From Salvia splendens (taxonomy: Eukaryota > Streptophyta > Magnoliopsida > Lamiales > Lamiaceae), in contig NC_056036.1 in NCBI RefSeq assembly GCF_004379255.2, positions 40,500,076 to 40,564,075 of the forward strand: a stretch of 64,000 bases of DNA. The letters are read 5' to 3'. The notes beneath the pieces are model-generated. The model ran no database searches and was not told the origin of the DNA. It saw nothing but the letters and a program-made list of their open reading frames with translations. Below, in pieces: positions 36,617-48,800 of the stretch; within the stretch, counting starts at the first letter, position 1, and each line of letters begins with the position of its first letter. Made by a program: the position numbers and the translations under genes.

Positions 36617-39600
36617 TCATATGTCAGTTAAGATTAGTGATGACACAACAATATACGCTATAAAGAAAAGGATTGCTATCTGGAATAAAAACTTGGGATT
36701 GTCCCTCATATTTGGAGATGTTACAGCCCTGTGAAATCAACAAAATTAAATCAATGTTTGTTTGTGTTAATGCTAAAGAGCTTCGATATTCATATGATTC
36801 CACGATTTGATGGTCTTACGAGAGATTACCTTGCAATGCGCTGAGAAAGCCGACGAAAGGGCATGCTCTGGATGAAGACAATACCAGGCCCGGTTAAATG
36901 AGCAGTAACCATATTGTCACCCTGCAACAAAAGCAGGCAGTGTTACCAAAATAACAAGTCGGATTCGACAAGAAATTCTGCGTATGCACCTAGTGTTGGC
37001 CTAAGTAACTCCAAGAAAATATAGAGATCAAATCAGAGCGGTAAACACTGAACTAGTCGTTCAGTTAAGTTCACAACTCTTAAGACAAATTAGTTGCAGT
37101 TCCTGCTTTGTTGGTTATGAAAATGAACACAGCACTGATATGTCCAACTGAGATGATATTTCCTGAAGCACAACTAAGCACTGTATATAAAAATCATCTA
37201 ACATGAATTTACAATTATTATTGCAGAATTAAGCAAGAACACTAGCTATGTTTTTATGCAAATATAACGGAACAAAGAGCATGGTAGAGTGCTAGTAAAA
37301 GATAAACCTCCCAAGTACAAGTAGAAAGTACGACAGATAATGTAACATGCTAATGCCTAACTTCAGGTACTACATCTGATTAGATAAATAACCAACATGA
37401 AAGTTAAAAGTTCATAGAAGGATAACAACAGTAAACAGACTCTTATCAAAGTTTAAATTGCAACTTTAGCTCTTAGAATAGGAGTATTACTAACTTAACA
37501 ATCAGCTGAGTTCAGTATCTCTGAAAAACAAATTCCCCTGCATCACTGCTCGTAAACAAGTTGTCCTAACAAATACCATATTCAACTACTATGTTTTACC
37601 TAAACATTTCAAATAGGGTTATTTACCAGTAAATACATGAATTTTTTATTTTGTCTCCAAACTTTATTTTTTGAAACAAGTATACAAACTTTGGACTTGT
37701 CTATTTTTCATCCTAAAATCAAAACGACGTGGCAAATTTAAACTTATGTGGCAATCAAATGATGTAGTTTTGATTTTGTTAATTAAAAGATACACATCAT
37801 CACTCTTCCACCTCACCTATATCTCTCTCCCCTTTCTCTTTTCCCTCCCATTTGTTCTTCTTCCCAAACTTCCGCAGCTATCTTCTTCATCTTTTTCAAA
37901 CTCAAAAAGTTGGTGTATTTACAGCCAAATAACCCTTTCAAATATAACTTCTCAACTAATAAAAGACCTCATGCAGACTTTACACTAACTTCACAATAAA
38001 TGACAGGAAAAAAAAATATTGAGGTAGCATAAGCTCAGAACATCTGTGGGCGAAGAATCATCTGCCACATATCTTGGATATAAGAATACAGATACTCACC
38101 CCAAAGAGCACCCTTCTCATAGGACCATTATATTTGATTTGTACGTTTACTGATGCTGACACTGCAACGATGCTAGAGACATCAACTGCTAGAACTTCAC
38201 CGACCTCGAGATTTTTCTGGACAACTAAAACCACCAGAGTGATCAAAACAAATATCAACACTACTTAATTTTGCACACTTTGAAGGAGCATAAACTGCAA
38301 ACAATAATTAATTGTTCCACCAGATTTTAGAAAACAAAAAAGCACATAGCATCCAAGAATCATACACAACCACTGATAGCAAAGTCGAGGACGCACTTGC
38401 GCATGTGTGGAGCGCGAAAAGTGGTGGATTATTTGTCTGTTTATAAGTTTATCCGGTTATTAGTTGCTGGGATAATTGTCATATAATCACAGCTTGCTCT
38501 TAACATTTCAGTTAGTTTAATAGGTATTGGCCTTAGTATTGCATGGCTGCGTTCCTGCATGGGCCTTCAGTACTTAAATAGGAATTCTACACTAAAGTTC
38601 CTTATCAGAGAAGTTTCATGCTTCGGGGATAGCACTCTGTAGGGCCTTGTTTGAGGAGTGTTATTGAGTTATCGTCTTATTGATAGTTCTTTCTCTTATA
38701 ATAACCTTTACTCTATAATCACTTAATCAGCCATGGACGTTTTCTCCTGTGAGGTCGTTAGGAGGAAGGTTCAAAATTATAACTACATAGTCTACATGAA
38801 CCAAGGAAGCAGTTAACAAAGGCCTAAATGGCAACAAGAACTCTTGTACAGAAAATGGAACTCAGAGGGCGTACCAGAGCCGCCACCAACTATAAATGCT
38901 AGTCCTTGACCAGATATTTTCTGCCTCAAAAATCCCTGCAAGAATATGACTAAATGACAAGTAACAAAAACAATGAATGCAAATGGGAGAAAAGGAACCC
39001 AAATCTGACCTCAGCACTAGTGATAACATTATGTGCCCTCGGATCAACATTTTTTACTTTTACATCATTTATTGAGCAAAAAAAGGCATCTGGCTACAAT
39101 ATATGAGGTAAGTCAGATTCTGAAGCTGAAAAGTTGGCTAACATAATAGCTAGGACAAGAAGCAAGAAAAATCTCAAGTTATTCCTAAGCAATTTGTTAA
39201 CTATCGATCAATACCTGGCACAACATTTCGCCGCCAAAAAGAGCTAAATCAATCTGTATAAGATGTAAATGAGGAAAATAGGTAAGGCCTGCCGTAAAAT
39301 AATAAAATGGTCTAAAGCAATGCCCCTACAGAAATAACAGACCGGGATAATTCTTGCAAGAGTAGGTGCAGCAATTCCCACGAACCCATCAGTTGAACCA
39401 GTATTCTGGAGAACCATGCCAGTAACACATTTTCCAAGAACCCATTGCCACACACCTGCTTCATTTTCAGGCATATAGACATTTTCCATTTGTATTGACC
39501 CAGACATGTAGCACATGGAACCTGCAAGATATCTGTGTATAAAAGCTTGCACCCTTACAACTTTTTTCCTTCTCAAATAGAAGATTGAAAAGAGCAGCTG

Positions 39601-42569
39601 AAGATATAGTATGTTCTGCAGAGGTAATTAATTAATGTATCGAAATAATTACAACCAAATTCTATTAATATCAATAGTATCATTAGAAAGGCCCCTTAAT
39701 GAATGGAACTATCATTGTATTAGATTGTAAAATGTGGGGATAAGAGTAATAAACACCCTTAAAGTTTACCTCAAAGTACATATATACCATGGAGGTCTTT
39801 TGGTAGTTGTACCAATCCAGCCTTAATCTTCTCTAATGTTTATACTTATATCCCGATTTGAGATTTTTTTTTGAGATGTCATTTATTTTATGTTCATCCA
39901 CAGTCCACACAATTGGGAACAAGATAAACTAATTTACTGCATTACAAATAGATATAGAGAATAGTGCTTGGGAGAGAGAAAGAACGAATATAACATTTTT
40001 TAAAAGCATATATTAAATAACTAAATAAATTAAAGATCTAAAAGAAAACTACAACTAAATGGACTTGTACAACCAACAGTAATGATGAGCAGATCTGCTA
40101 AAGTTAGATTCGGAGTTAAGTTCTGTTCGGAAAATATATCATCCTACGCATTATTAACAGTATTATTAACGGAAATCGATTAACAGAAAATCAAGTCAGC
40201 ATGCATAACATTGAAACCAATTTCGTTGTAAGCATGTCAATCTATAATCATGAAGCGTCTCCAATATTCCAAGAAACACATAGGTTATATTTATCTTTTA
40301 CTCATTCCCATCACATACAATTCAAGGAATCACATACAATCGAAATCAGAAATTGCACTTTTAGGTTCTTAGAATGTCAACGGCTCTCAAGCAACCAAAG
40401 ACCCTTCGTTAAAAAATATACTCCTACAAAATTGATAATTACACAACAGATGATTGATAGCTTACCAGGCTTTGAAACGACCTTTTCTTGTGGCTTCAAC
40501 ATTATCTAAAGAGATAAAGTCATCAAAAATTGGGAAGAATATAAAATTTTATTGAAAATCCAACATTTTCCTCTAAAAAGAACAAGAATATAAAATGCTT
40601 GAGAAGGACCTGAACAATTTGAGCTTCCCCACCCAATATCTGAAAAGCTGTTACAGCGTCTTGCGGGCTCTGAAACAGAATACGGATGAGCATGTATGAT
40701 ACCAAAAGAAAACTGAACTGGTTTTCATGATAATGGGCCTAAGAAGCCTAAGATCGCCACAACATCATGGATTATTTCATTTTAAAATATTAGTAATATT
40801 TTAAAAGTTACTTTGGAAATTGGAACATCATGGTTAGGGATATTTTCATTTTTACTTACGTCATAAGGCATGATTATTTCAAAAGGAGAAGAAAAACAAT
40901 GGTAGGACAAATATCTTTGAAATGTGCAGTGCATTAGTTAGACATTTCTGTATAAATAACTCACGAATTCTGATGTAGAAATAGAAAGATCTTCCACTCT
41001 TTGAGTGTCAAAAATCCTAGGAAGACTTTTTGTTACAGGGATTACAGCAAATGTATGCCTACTTGGTTCCCCAGGATGGCATATAACCACTACGGATCGC
41101 TGATGTGGATTAGCCAGTACTCTTGAATGCAGAAAATGCAAGCAAGCAAGCGGTGGGGGTGGAACTGTTTTAAGACTTGCAGTAATTCAGTTGTTTCGTA
41201 ATTTAATTATTCTAGTCACCCAGTTTTTGTTCAACTCTTTCAAGGGTTAAAGGTGTAAGGAGTATTTAAGCATATGGTCTTTCATTAGGATATATTTCTT
41301 GAGAGGGTTATTTCCTGCCTAAGGCTGGCAGGAGAAGTTCATGTGGTCTATTTCAAGCCATTTCCAATCATTACACATTTGACCTGAGTTGAGGTTTATA
41401 AGTTCTTGCTAAAGAAGAAAATCCCTCTCTGTTTTATAAGGATAATTTCCTTGGCTCTATCAATTCGGTCCAACCTACCATGTCCCTTTAATTTATGCTA
41501 GCAAGATGAATGGAGACTCGATTGGATAGTATGGTACTGTAGATGAGGGTGTCAAATTGATTTGGGCTCAATTGCTTAACATGTACTAGAATCTGGACAA
41601 TTTAAAGAAGTTGTCTTAAAGATGGTAATCGAGAGAGATATAGAAAGATTGGATAGACATATTGAGGTAGAATGTAGAGATAATTGTATTTCTTGTTGTG
41701 AATGTTTCTTGTGTATGATCTTGCTAATTTCCCTAGTATTTATAGGGAAATTAGTGTCTTGTAAATTACACCAATAAATGATAATTGGAAACATACAACA
41801 CTAGGGACTCTACACTTATTCAATGCTCTAGGAACTCTCCTATGATTAATTTGCCCGGCCATCTTCCTCTTTCCAACAAGTTGGATAGCATTATTCAATG
41901 CTGGCTTGCATCCCTACTCCGCGACAACCACAATGAGCAGCAGTGGCACACCATACATTACTTTATCAATGTAAGCCACTGATTTTTAGAAGAATGCAAA
42001 AGCATTGATACGAGCTACGTGCTAATAGCAGTGTACTTCTGGTTTTCCTTACACTACCCGGAAATGGACACTCCGGAATTTACCACATACTACCTGATTT
42101 CCAAAATGCCCAGCAGCCTAAATGAGATTGGCGAGATTCTGTCTTCATTTTTTCAGTGATCACTAATCAATTTCCGAAGACACAGAAATACATAGCAAAC
42201 CACTCAAACGCAGCTCTAACTAATTCCGAAAGAACAACTCTTAATCATGCTCAAAATACTGATCAAATGGTAATTCTCTTCAGGCAAGGCTAAAGACGAA
42301 CGAGTAAAAACAGATTTACTTTCAGTTAGAGTTCTCATCATCATCATCATCATCAATACATACAAGAAATCATCAGCAACTCATACAGTCATTCAAAAAA
42401 CACCCTATACAAACCCTAATTCAATGAGAAATCGCTAATCCAGATTTGAGATTTTTAAGCGCGCACACACAGATATATCTAAATCCAAAAACATTTTACT
42501 CATGTGAAAGAGAAAATTAACCTGGTAAACAAAAGGCTGGAAAGGCGTCGTAAAGAAAGGGGCAGCCAT
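36617..42569 (-). CDS. AIM24: AIM24-family protein with C-terminal membrane anchor
   Basis: Ten exons on the minus strand: 42522-42569, 40610-40669, 40466-40505, 39343-39521, 39215-39253, 39010-39093, 38875-38935, 38100-38224, 36830-36921, 36617-36728; 279 residues. The N-terminus MAAPFFTTPFQPFVYQ is followed by the AIM24 (TRAP-like beta) domain at about 20-235, with ILGGEAQIVQ, SMCYMSGSIQMEN, NTGSTDGFVGIAAP, FLRQKISGQGLAF, VVQKNLEVGEVLAVD and NVQIKYNGPMRR. A conserved RLSQRIAR and a single hydrophobic segment FLFQIAILFFIAYIVVSSL form a tail anchor. Yeast Aim24 is a mitochondrial inner-membrane protein; the plant role is poorly known. The last exon is needed: stopping at the in-frame TAA after RIAR would remove the anchor, and that TAA lies inside a good GTAATC donor. 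Intron 1 (1.85 kb) and intron 8 (1.2 kb) contain insertions. Confidence 0.93.
37616..37935. mobile_element. Mutator-type MITE (320 bp) in AIM24-like intron 8
   Basis: The left end GGGTTATTTACCAGTAAATA and the inverted right end GGGTTATTTGGCTGTAAATA form a 20-bp TIR with four mismatches. A perfect 9-bp duplication TTTCAAATA flanks it (37607-37615 and 37936-37944). Nine-base target duplications are diagnostic of Mutator-like elements. No transposase is present. Confidence 0.82.
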
Positions 42570-43029
42570 TGACGAAGGATCAGAGCTCAAATTTGGCGAT
42601 CCATCAATCAATTTTTCATTACTAGTATATCTGTTACGTAATTTGTATGCCCCAAACCCAGGGTTTTTGCTTTGAATTACACAATCTAGCCGGCAAATTT
42701 CGTGTTGCTGAAACTGCCTTAGGTCGTTTGCTTAATTGCGCTTGCAGTTTATGCAGGTGAGCTGAACACAGTCAGAACTCAGAAGAAGGCGACTTTTGGT
42801 GAAAATCGGTGCTAATGCATTGATTTTCCGGTGATTAGTGTCATCAATGTGACGTGGCACTTTTTTATTGGTTCGAGGAACCACATGGACGTGGTCTTTC
42901 TTTTGCAAATATGCAATTTTAATTTTTAGAAAAAACAGGTGCTTGTATGTACAGTAAGAATGGATTAAGATTAATAGATTAGGTGATCATTACCGCACTT
43001 TAGGACTCCCAATTTATTTATTTTTAGTA

Positions 43030-43293
43030 TCTCATGTTAGGAGTTCCAGTTGATATATTCCATAAATGTTAATAGTTTTCATATTCCACTAACATTTTTT
43101 CACTCACGTTTTATCATAAAATTAATATTTAAAAGTAGGATACAACCAACATTTTTCCACTCACATTTTATTAGTATAAAACTAATATATAAAAATAGGA
43201 ACCCACATTTCATTATTGTTTTTCATTAATTTTCCTTTACTTTTCTTAAAGTCAAATTCAAATGAGATTCGTAAAGTGGGATGGAGGGAGTAT
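43030..43293. mobile_element. Stowaway-like MITE remnant
   Basis: The right terminus GGGATGGAGGGAGTA and interior words (ttcatattccactaacattt, cacattttatt, aaactaatatataaaaatagg) match the other Stowaway-like copies here. The left terminus (about TCTCATGTTAGGAGTTCC) is diverged. Confidence 0.55.
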
Positions 43294-43324
43294 TTCATTA
43301 TATAGGAGTGTAATTTTTTGGGTT

Positions 43325-43905
43325 TATTAGATTCATGTGTCAATACATTTTATTTTTTTTTATATTTTTTATAGTAATTTTTTTGCAATATCCTTATACT
43401 AATGTATTTTGATTTAAGAGATTTTTATACTTATATTTTTAATTTTATTGTATCTTTATTTAATGGACTTCATAATTTAATTAAAATCTTCTTGTGTTAA
43501 TTACACTTATTTATTTATTTTTTCTCTTACTTATTTAAAATTAATTCAGTTGCAATATTAACTTTATAATAATTTAAAAATAATAAATTTATAAGTTGAT
43601 AATGAGAAATATGAATAAAATTTTCATTTCATAATAATTCTTGAGTTGATATTGCAGCTGAATTAATTCCAAAATAAATAAGATAAAAAATGTAATTAAC
43701 ACAAAAAAAAGTTAATTACATTCTAAAATTTATTAAATAAAGATCCAATCAGATTAAAAATATAAGTATAAAAACCTTATAAAATAAAAAATGAATTAAT
43801 ATAAGGATCTAATAAAACCAAAAAATGTAAAAGGACCTACTAAACAAAATGTATTGGTACAATGACTTACTAAACAAAAAAAAGGACCTAATAAAATAAA
43901 ATGTA
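43325..43905. repeat. Long AT-rich imperfect inverted repeat
   Basis: Left-arm words (gtgttaattaca, cttatttattt, aattaattcagttgcaatatta, tccttatactaatg, caatacattttattt) recur in inverted order in the right arm (gatattgcagctgaattaatt, aaataaataag, tgtaattaacaca, attaatataagga, aaaatgtattggta). The arms are about 250 bp, with the centre near 43600. It could be a foldback element or a decayed MITE. Confidence 0.7.
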
Positions 43906-44407
43906 ATGGTACAGGGACTTGTAAATGTGTTTTACCTAAGTTTTAGGGCAAATTTACTCAGAATTGGACAATCTTGTACTGCTATCTTTTAAAAAAGTAA
44001 TCATTATTGTGTCATAACTTTGATAACTTTTAGAAAATTTGTCATCCCATGTGACTTTATGTGTATTAAAATTGACGATATAGTTAACAACGTGGCAATA
44101 TTGACATTGTGGATCGGCGATGTTGTAAACGATGTCAATTCTACAACAGAAAGATGTCGATTTGAAAGGACAAATGTCTTGAATTTGGGATGAATTTAGT
44201 AAAACTATATCATTTCCTCCAAATTTGTTGTCATCGGAAAATTGAGAAAATGATCCAAGTTTTGACCAGAAATTGGCCAAACTTTGTGGTTTTTCCGGCA
44301 CCAGTAGAACTGTACTCAATAATAGAGCTCAAACCTCTAAAGGTTTAATGCTTGCACATGCATGAGCACGTATGCCATCTATAAACGGTTAGCCAATGGC
44401 GTTCCAC

Positions 44408-44413
44408 CACGTG
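44408..44413. promoter_or_regulatory. G-box (CACGTG) upstream of the MYB gene
   Basis: A palindromic CACGTG in the context CCACCACGTGACA lies about 500 bp before the MYB start codon. bHLH and bZIP factors bind this core in plants; function here is inferred only from the match. Confidence 0.35.
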
Positions 44414-44679
44414 ACATTCTCATTTAATTTATTAGTATTATTAAACGGTTGTGATCTCTAAAATTGCAAAAAAGATGATGCTCAGAACGCTTGTATTTTA
44501 CTAGGTGATTCTTAATTTTGTATGGATTAATATATTAATGGATGACAATCATGAACCTTTATAAAAAAAACGTGTAACGTTGTCAAATTTATTTTGGAAA
44601 ATAATGTTTGATATGATTTTATTGTCAGTGTGATTATCTCACAAGAAAGAAATTAAACCGGTGTTTGGCGTATAAAATA

Positions 44680-44687
44680 TGACGTCA
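44680..44687. promoter_or_regulatory. TGACGTCA palindrome upstream of the MYB gene
   Basis: A perfect TGACGTCA (bZIP/TGA-type site) lies 226 bp before the MYB start codon, directly after TATAAAATA. A single match, so only suggestive. Confidence 0.35.
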
Positions 44688-44912
44688 CCTACTAAATTTC
44701 AATTTATGATAATTTAAATTCTAAATATTGGAATAGGAGTGTTAGGTAGCTGAGATCATTTATGCTTTTTGGGGAGTGTAGTTTTCACATGCACGACTAA
44801 CCTGGCAGCTGCATAATTTTGCCAACCCCCAAACCATACACATAAAATTCCATCATGAAAAACAAATAAAATGTAAAACGCTGAGCCAAATAATCTCGGA
44901 GAAGAGGCTGAG

Positions 44913-45051
44913 ATGGAGAATGATGGCAACACATCCCTCAACAAAGGGGCGTGGAGCGCCGATGAAGACGCGACGCTAGCCCAATACGTTGCCCTCCACG
45001 GCCCCAAGAGGTGGAAATGTGTGGCCATCAAATCAGGTTTGTTCATTTTCT

Positions 45052-45088
<37 letters not shown>

Positions 45089-45617
45089 TTAGCTCAAATG
45101 GTTGAAATGGGAGTTGTTGCAGGGTTGAACAGGTGTGGTAAGAGCTGCAGGTTGAGATGGCTCAACTATCTTAGACCTGATGTAAAAAGAGGCAACTTTT
45201 CTGATGCTGAAGAGGATTTGATTCTTAGATTGCATAGGCTCATAGGAAACAGGTTCGAATATATTTTCCCCTCGTTGGAAATTCGTGTGTGTGGCATGCA
45301 TGACTCATTTAGTGTGTGTACGTAGGTGGTCGTTGATCGCCAAGAGAATCCCCGAGCGAACTGACAACGAGATCAAGAACTACTGGAATGCTCATCTGAG
45401 GAAGAAAGCAAAGTTAATGGAGAAGTTACCTGCAATCTCGCTAGCTGCAATGAAGGAGAATCTTTGGAGTGAGGAGGCCAGTAATGGAACAGAGAGTCAA
45501 GAGACGGAAGACATTGGAGGTGGTAATGAGGATGGAGACGACAATGAATCCTTCGATGTCTCAGCCTCCGAATTGAATTGGGTTAAACGTTTTCTTGAAC
45601 TCGAGGAAGATGTATGA
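44913..45617 (+). CDS. R2R3-MYB transcription factor (short, bHLH-interacting type)
   Basis: Three exons (44913-45036, 45123-45252, 45326-45617) encode 181 residues with the classic R2R3-MYB intron positions. R2 spans about 11-62 ([33 protein letters not shown]) and R3 about 65-114 ([36 protein letters not shown]). R3 carries the bHLH-contact signature DLxxRxxxLxxxxxxLxxxR, seen from DLILRLHRL to IAKR. Such MYBs act in MYB-bHLH-WD40 complexes that control epidermal cell fate or flavonoid genes. The C-terminus is short and acidic ([14 protein letters not shown]) and ends [13 protein letters not shown], a possible small activation motif. The subgroup cannot be assigned confidently. Its 3' end faces the SMPD4-like gene only 216 bp away. 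Confidence 0.95.
45055..45085. repeat. (AC)n microsatellite in MYB intron 1
   Basis: About 15 uninterrupted AC repeats occupy over a third of the 86-bp first intron, close to the donor. Probably length-polymorphic. Confidence 0.9.
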
Positions 45618-45833
45618 ATGATGCAATAATAGTCCTGTAGACAGTAGAGTATGAATATTTGATGTGTAATTCAAGATTAGATGTTCAAATAAACCATAAA
45701 TGCAGATTAATCAACACTGTCAACTGTAAAATCCCGGTACAAAATTGCTGCACGAAAGAGGAGGTTTTCTATACAATCTTGAATTTTGATCTCACCCTTC
45801 ATACCAATACAAATATATGTATATATGAACTTT

Positions 45834-48800
45834 CTAAAGAGCAAAAGCTCTTTTCAAAAGATTGAACACGATAACGAAAAGGAGCATTGCAACTATCCTT
45901 TTAGAAGCTAGCCACCGGAGATTTACCCTCAGACCATATCTTCTTAGTAGTTGCACTCCGGTCTGGCACAACCACATAACCCAAGCGAGAAAGCAAGAGA
46001 AAACCACTTTCATGGTTTCCTTAGTTCCATGCACGCTTTTAACTTCGCTCAGAACCTCCAAATATGAAGCGGCCCCTTGGTTGGAGTCGACCCGGTTTAG
46101 ACCAACTTTCTCATTCAGCCAATCTGATATACTGACCAAAATTGAGGCTAGCCATGCGATCTCGTCGCTGGAGGCGGGCCGCTTCATCCAGTCACCCTTG
46201 AACTTGATCTCAGCCCCTGTTTGGCTGCCAAAGCTTCTAGGCTTGAATATTTCTTCGCGTGATTGATGCCTCGGCTGAGATGTTTGTGATGGAGATTTTG
46301 AGAGGGGACCTCCAAACAATTGGCTCAACAGGGCTCTAAGAGAATCCAGAGATTGCAGATTCTGAGAGAGATTGTTTCCAGATACTGATTGCAGCTCAGA
46401 CTCAGCACGCAACAAAAATAGCTGCAAAACAGTGATCCGTCCAAATTAATAAACAACGTGAAGGTGTAGATATCATCAATAAGCTACATTCTAATTCATA
46501 AATCTAAACCTGAAGCAATTGTTGCCCACCATCTTCACCATCTGCAAAAAGTCGTAAATCTTTATTCCAGTTCGCATGCAAAAAGGATCCATCTGCATCA
46601 CTCTCACACAGGCCATCCTCCCAATCCTGAAATGAACCGAAACTAACAAATTAGAAAGAAGTGTGGGAATTGGGATATATAATAGCAAGTCCAAACATAC
46701 CCCAGCACTAGCGCATAGATGCCAGACACAGAAACTAAAGAGTCAGATTATATCAAGGAGCACAGTGTACGACAATTTATAAGATTCCACAAGCCACTAT
46801 TAGTCCAACAATTTCCCTTCTTCACTACCATAAGGAAAACTACAGATTTAAAAATAGTCCTCCCTCCGTCCCATAGTAGATGTCACACTTGGGAGATGGC
46901 ACAGGATTTAAGGAGATGTTATTTTGTGTGTTAAGTGGTGAGAGAAAATATAATTTTATAATTGATGTGAGAGGGAACTTTTTCCAAAAGAGGAAATGTG
47001 ACATCTTTTGTGGGACAAACTAAAAAGAAAAGTGTGACATCTACTATGGGACGGAGGGAGTAGAATAAAGGCTATATCATGTCTGTTCAATATATGCAGG
47101 TCCTACAATGATGTAAATGGAGCAGGGTATTTGAAACCCGGAACTATCAAGATAAAGCTTTTTAGGGACCACTGACCTGTTTCACTATGTAATAATAACA
47201 TCATGAGCTCTATAAATAAACATCACGAAACAGAAAGTTGGAAATAGGGAAAGTGATGCTCAGTTTAACCATCCAATATAAATTACAACCAGACAAAACA
47301 AGAAGTGTACAGAATGAGTTGGAACTCAATCCCCATCACCATCTCAAGGTTACCATAGCACAGTCAAAGCAGAGGGTATAACAATTTGGTACTCTGGATT
47401 TTAATGAGGATGTAAGCATCCTTTTTCTGTGTTACAAAGATTATACACAAGTTCATGTTTTAATATTCTGATTGTGAGTACTTCTACATGTCTTTCCAAA
47501 CAACTGGTTGGATGAAAGAAACTTTGACGTCAATTAGCAGACGAAAGATGAAAGAAGAAAGGCCTTTCAGAAGGATGAAGTCCAAGACTCCAATTTAAAG
47601 AAACAAAGGCAGGGCATTTCAAATAATCACAGCATCATAGGCAAAACTCTTTTGATTACTAGGTATAACTACAGCTGAAGTAATTTACTTTCTTGGAAGA
47701 TGATATAAATTAAGAGAGAAAGGGACAAAGACAAACAAATAGAATACCTGCAACTGTTTGAGTATTGTTGGAATACATCTGTTCAATCCAGTGAGCATTG
47801 ATTTAGAAGGTTCAGCAGCAGTTTTTGAATGGAAAACATTGTCAACACTCTTTATCAGATCCATAAGCTCAACATTCGAAGTTAAGATGTCAATTACCTG
47901 CATTAATTCGCAATACAATAACAATTAATTTAAGGATGGTAATTGTCAAAGACACAAGTACATTAAAAATTTGATTAATTTATTAATTCAAGGACAAGGC
48001 GATGGTTATAATGTGTACAAATTTAAAAAAATTACACCCTCCATCCCACTATAAGCGAGACATACTTTAGTCTCTCTCCTACTTTATTCTCTTTTCACTT
48101 TTCTACTTTATTCTCTCTCCACTTACTCACCAAACATCACTTTTCTTATATCTTGTGCCCAAAAGAGTACCTCACTAACAGTATGAGTATGACGGAGGGA
48201 GTATCAGTTAGAAATTTAAAATAAACCCCAACACAACTCAAGAGTTCATGAATGGTTCGTCAGAAAAATATAAAACAATCAGCAAATCCCACTTGGCTAC
48301 CTCATCGTTCAATTTACAGATACTGATTAAATGAACCAAGTTAAGAATTTACTTTTTTGGTTTTAAGCCAAAATTTTGACATAAATGGTGGCATCACATG
48401 ATGATACGGGGAGAAGGCAGAGGTGATCGGAACATAAGGAAAGAACAAAACTAATCCTCAAAGTGGTCGCAGCTTATGCCTATTGTTTGCCTTGTCCTGG
48501 AATGTGTTTCGTGTGTTAACCATCGCTCACCTCACCAGTTAATAGAGCACCAATTGATAGAGCAAACAGTGATTAACAACAACGGACGAACTTGAAATAA
48601 ATGAGATAAACTGCTCAAAGAGGCTGACAGTAGTACCATTCACAACACAGAAATATGAAAGACTTATCCCTCTCAAGCCTCAAAAGATGTACTACTACTA
48701 TATAAGAGCTCACAAATTCCTACTCCTATCAGGACTCAAAGATAAACTATGACAAGACTCCTTAAACGAAATAACAACTCAGAGACTAGAAGATAACCTA

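Larger units (their letters stand above)
42570..44912. other. Divergent intergenic region between AIM24-like and MYB genes
   Basis: Promoter side of both genes. It holds a Stowaway-like MITE remnant (43030-43293), a long AT-rich inverted repeat (43325-43905) and a minus open frame at 43954-44319 that shows no recognisable domain. Candidate cis elements near the MYB gene are listed separately. Confidence 0.5.

Noticed and set aside
36826..36829. Stop of the AIM24-like protein directly after RLSQRIAR
   Set aside because: The TAA lies in a GTAATC donor, and an in-phase downstream exon supplies the family's conserved tail and membrane anchor.
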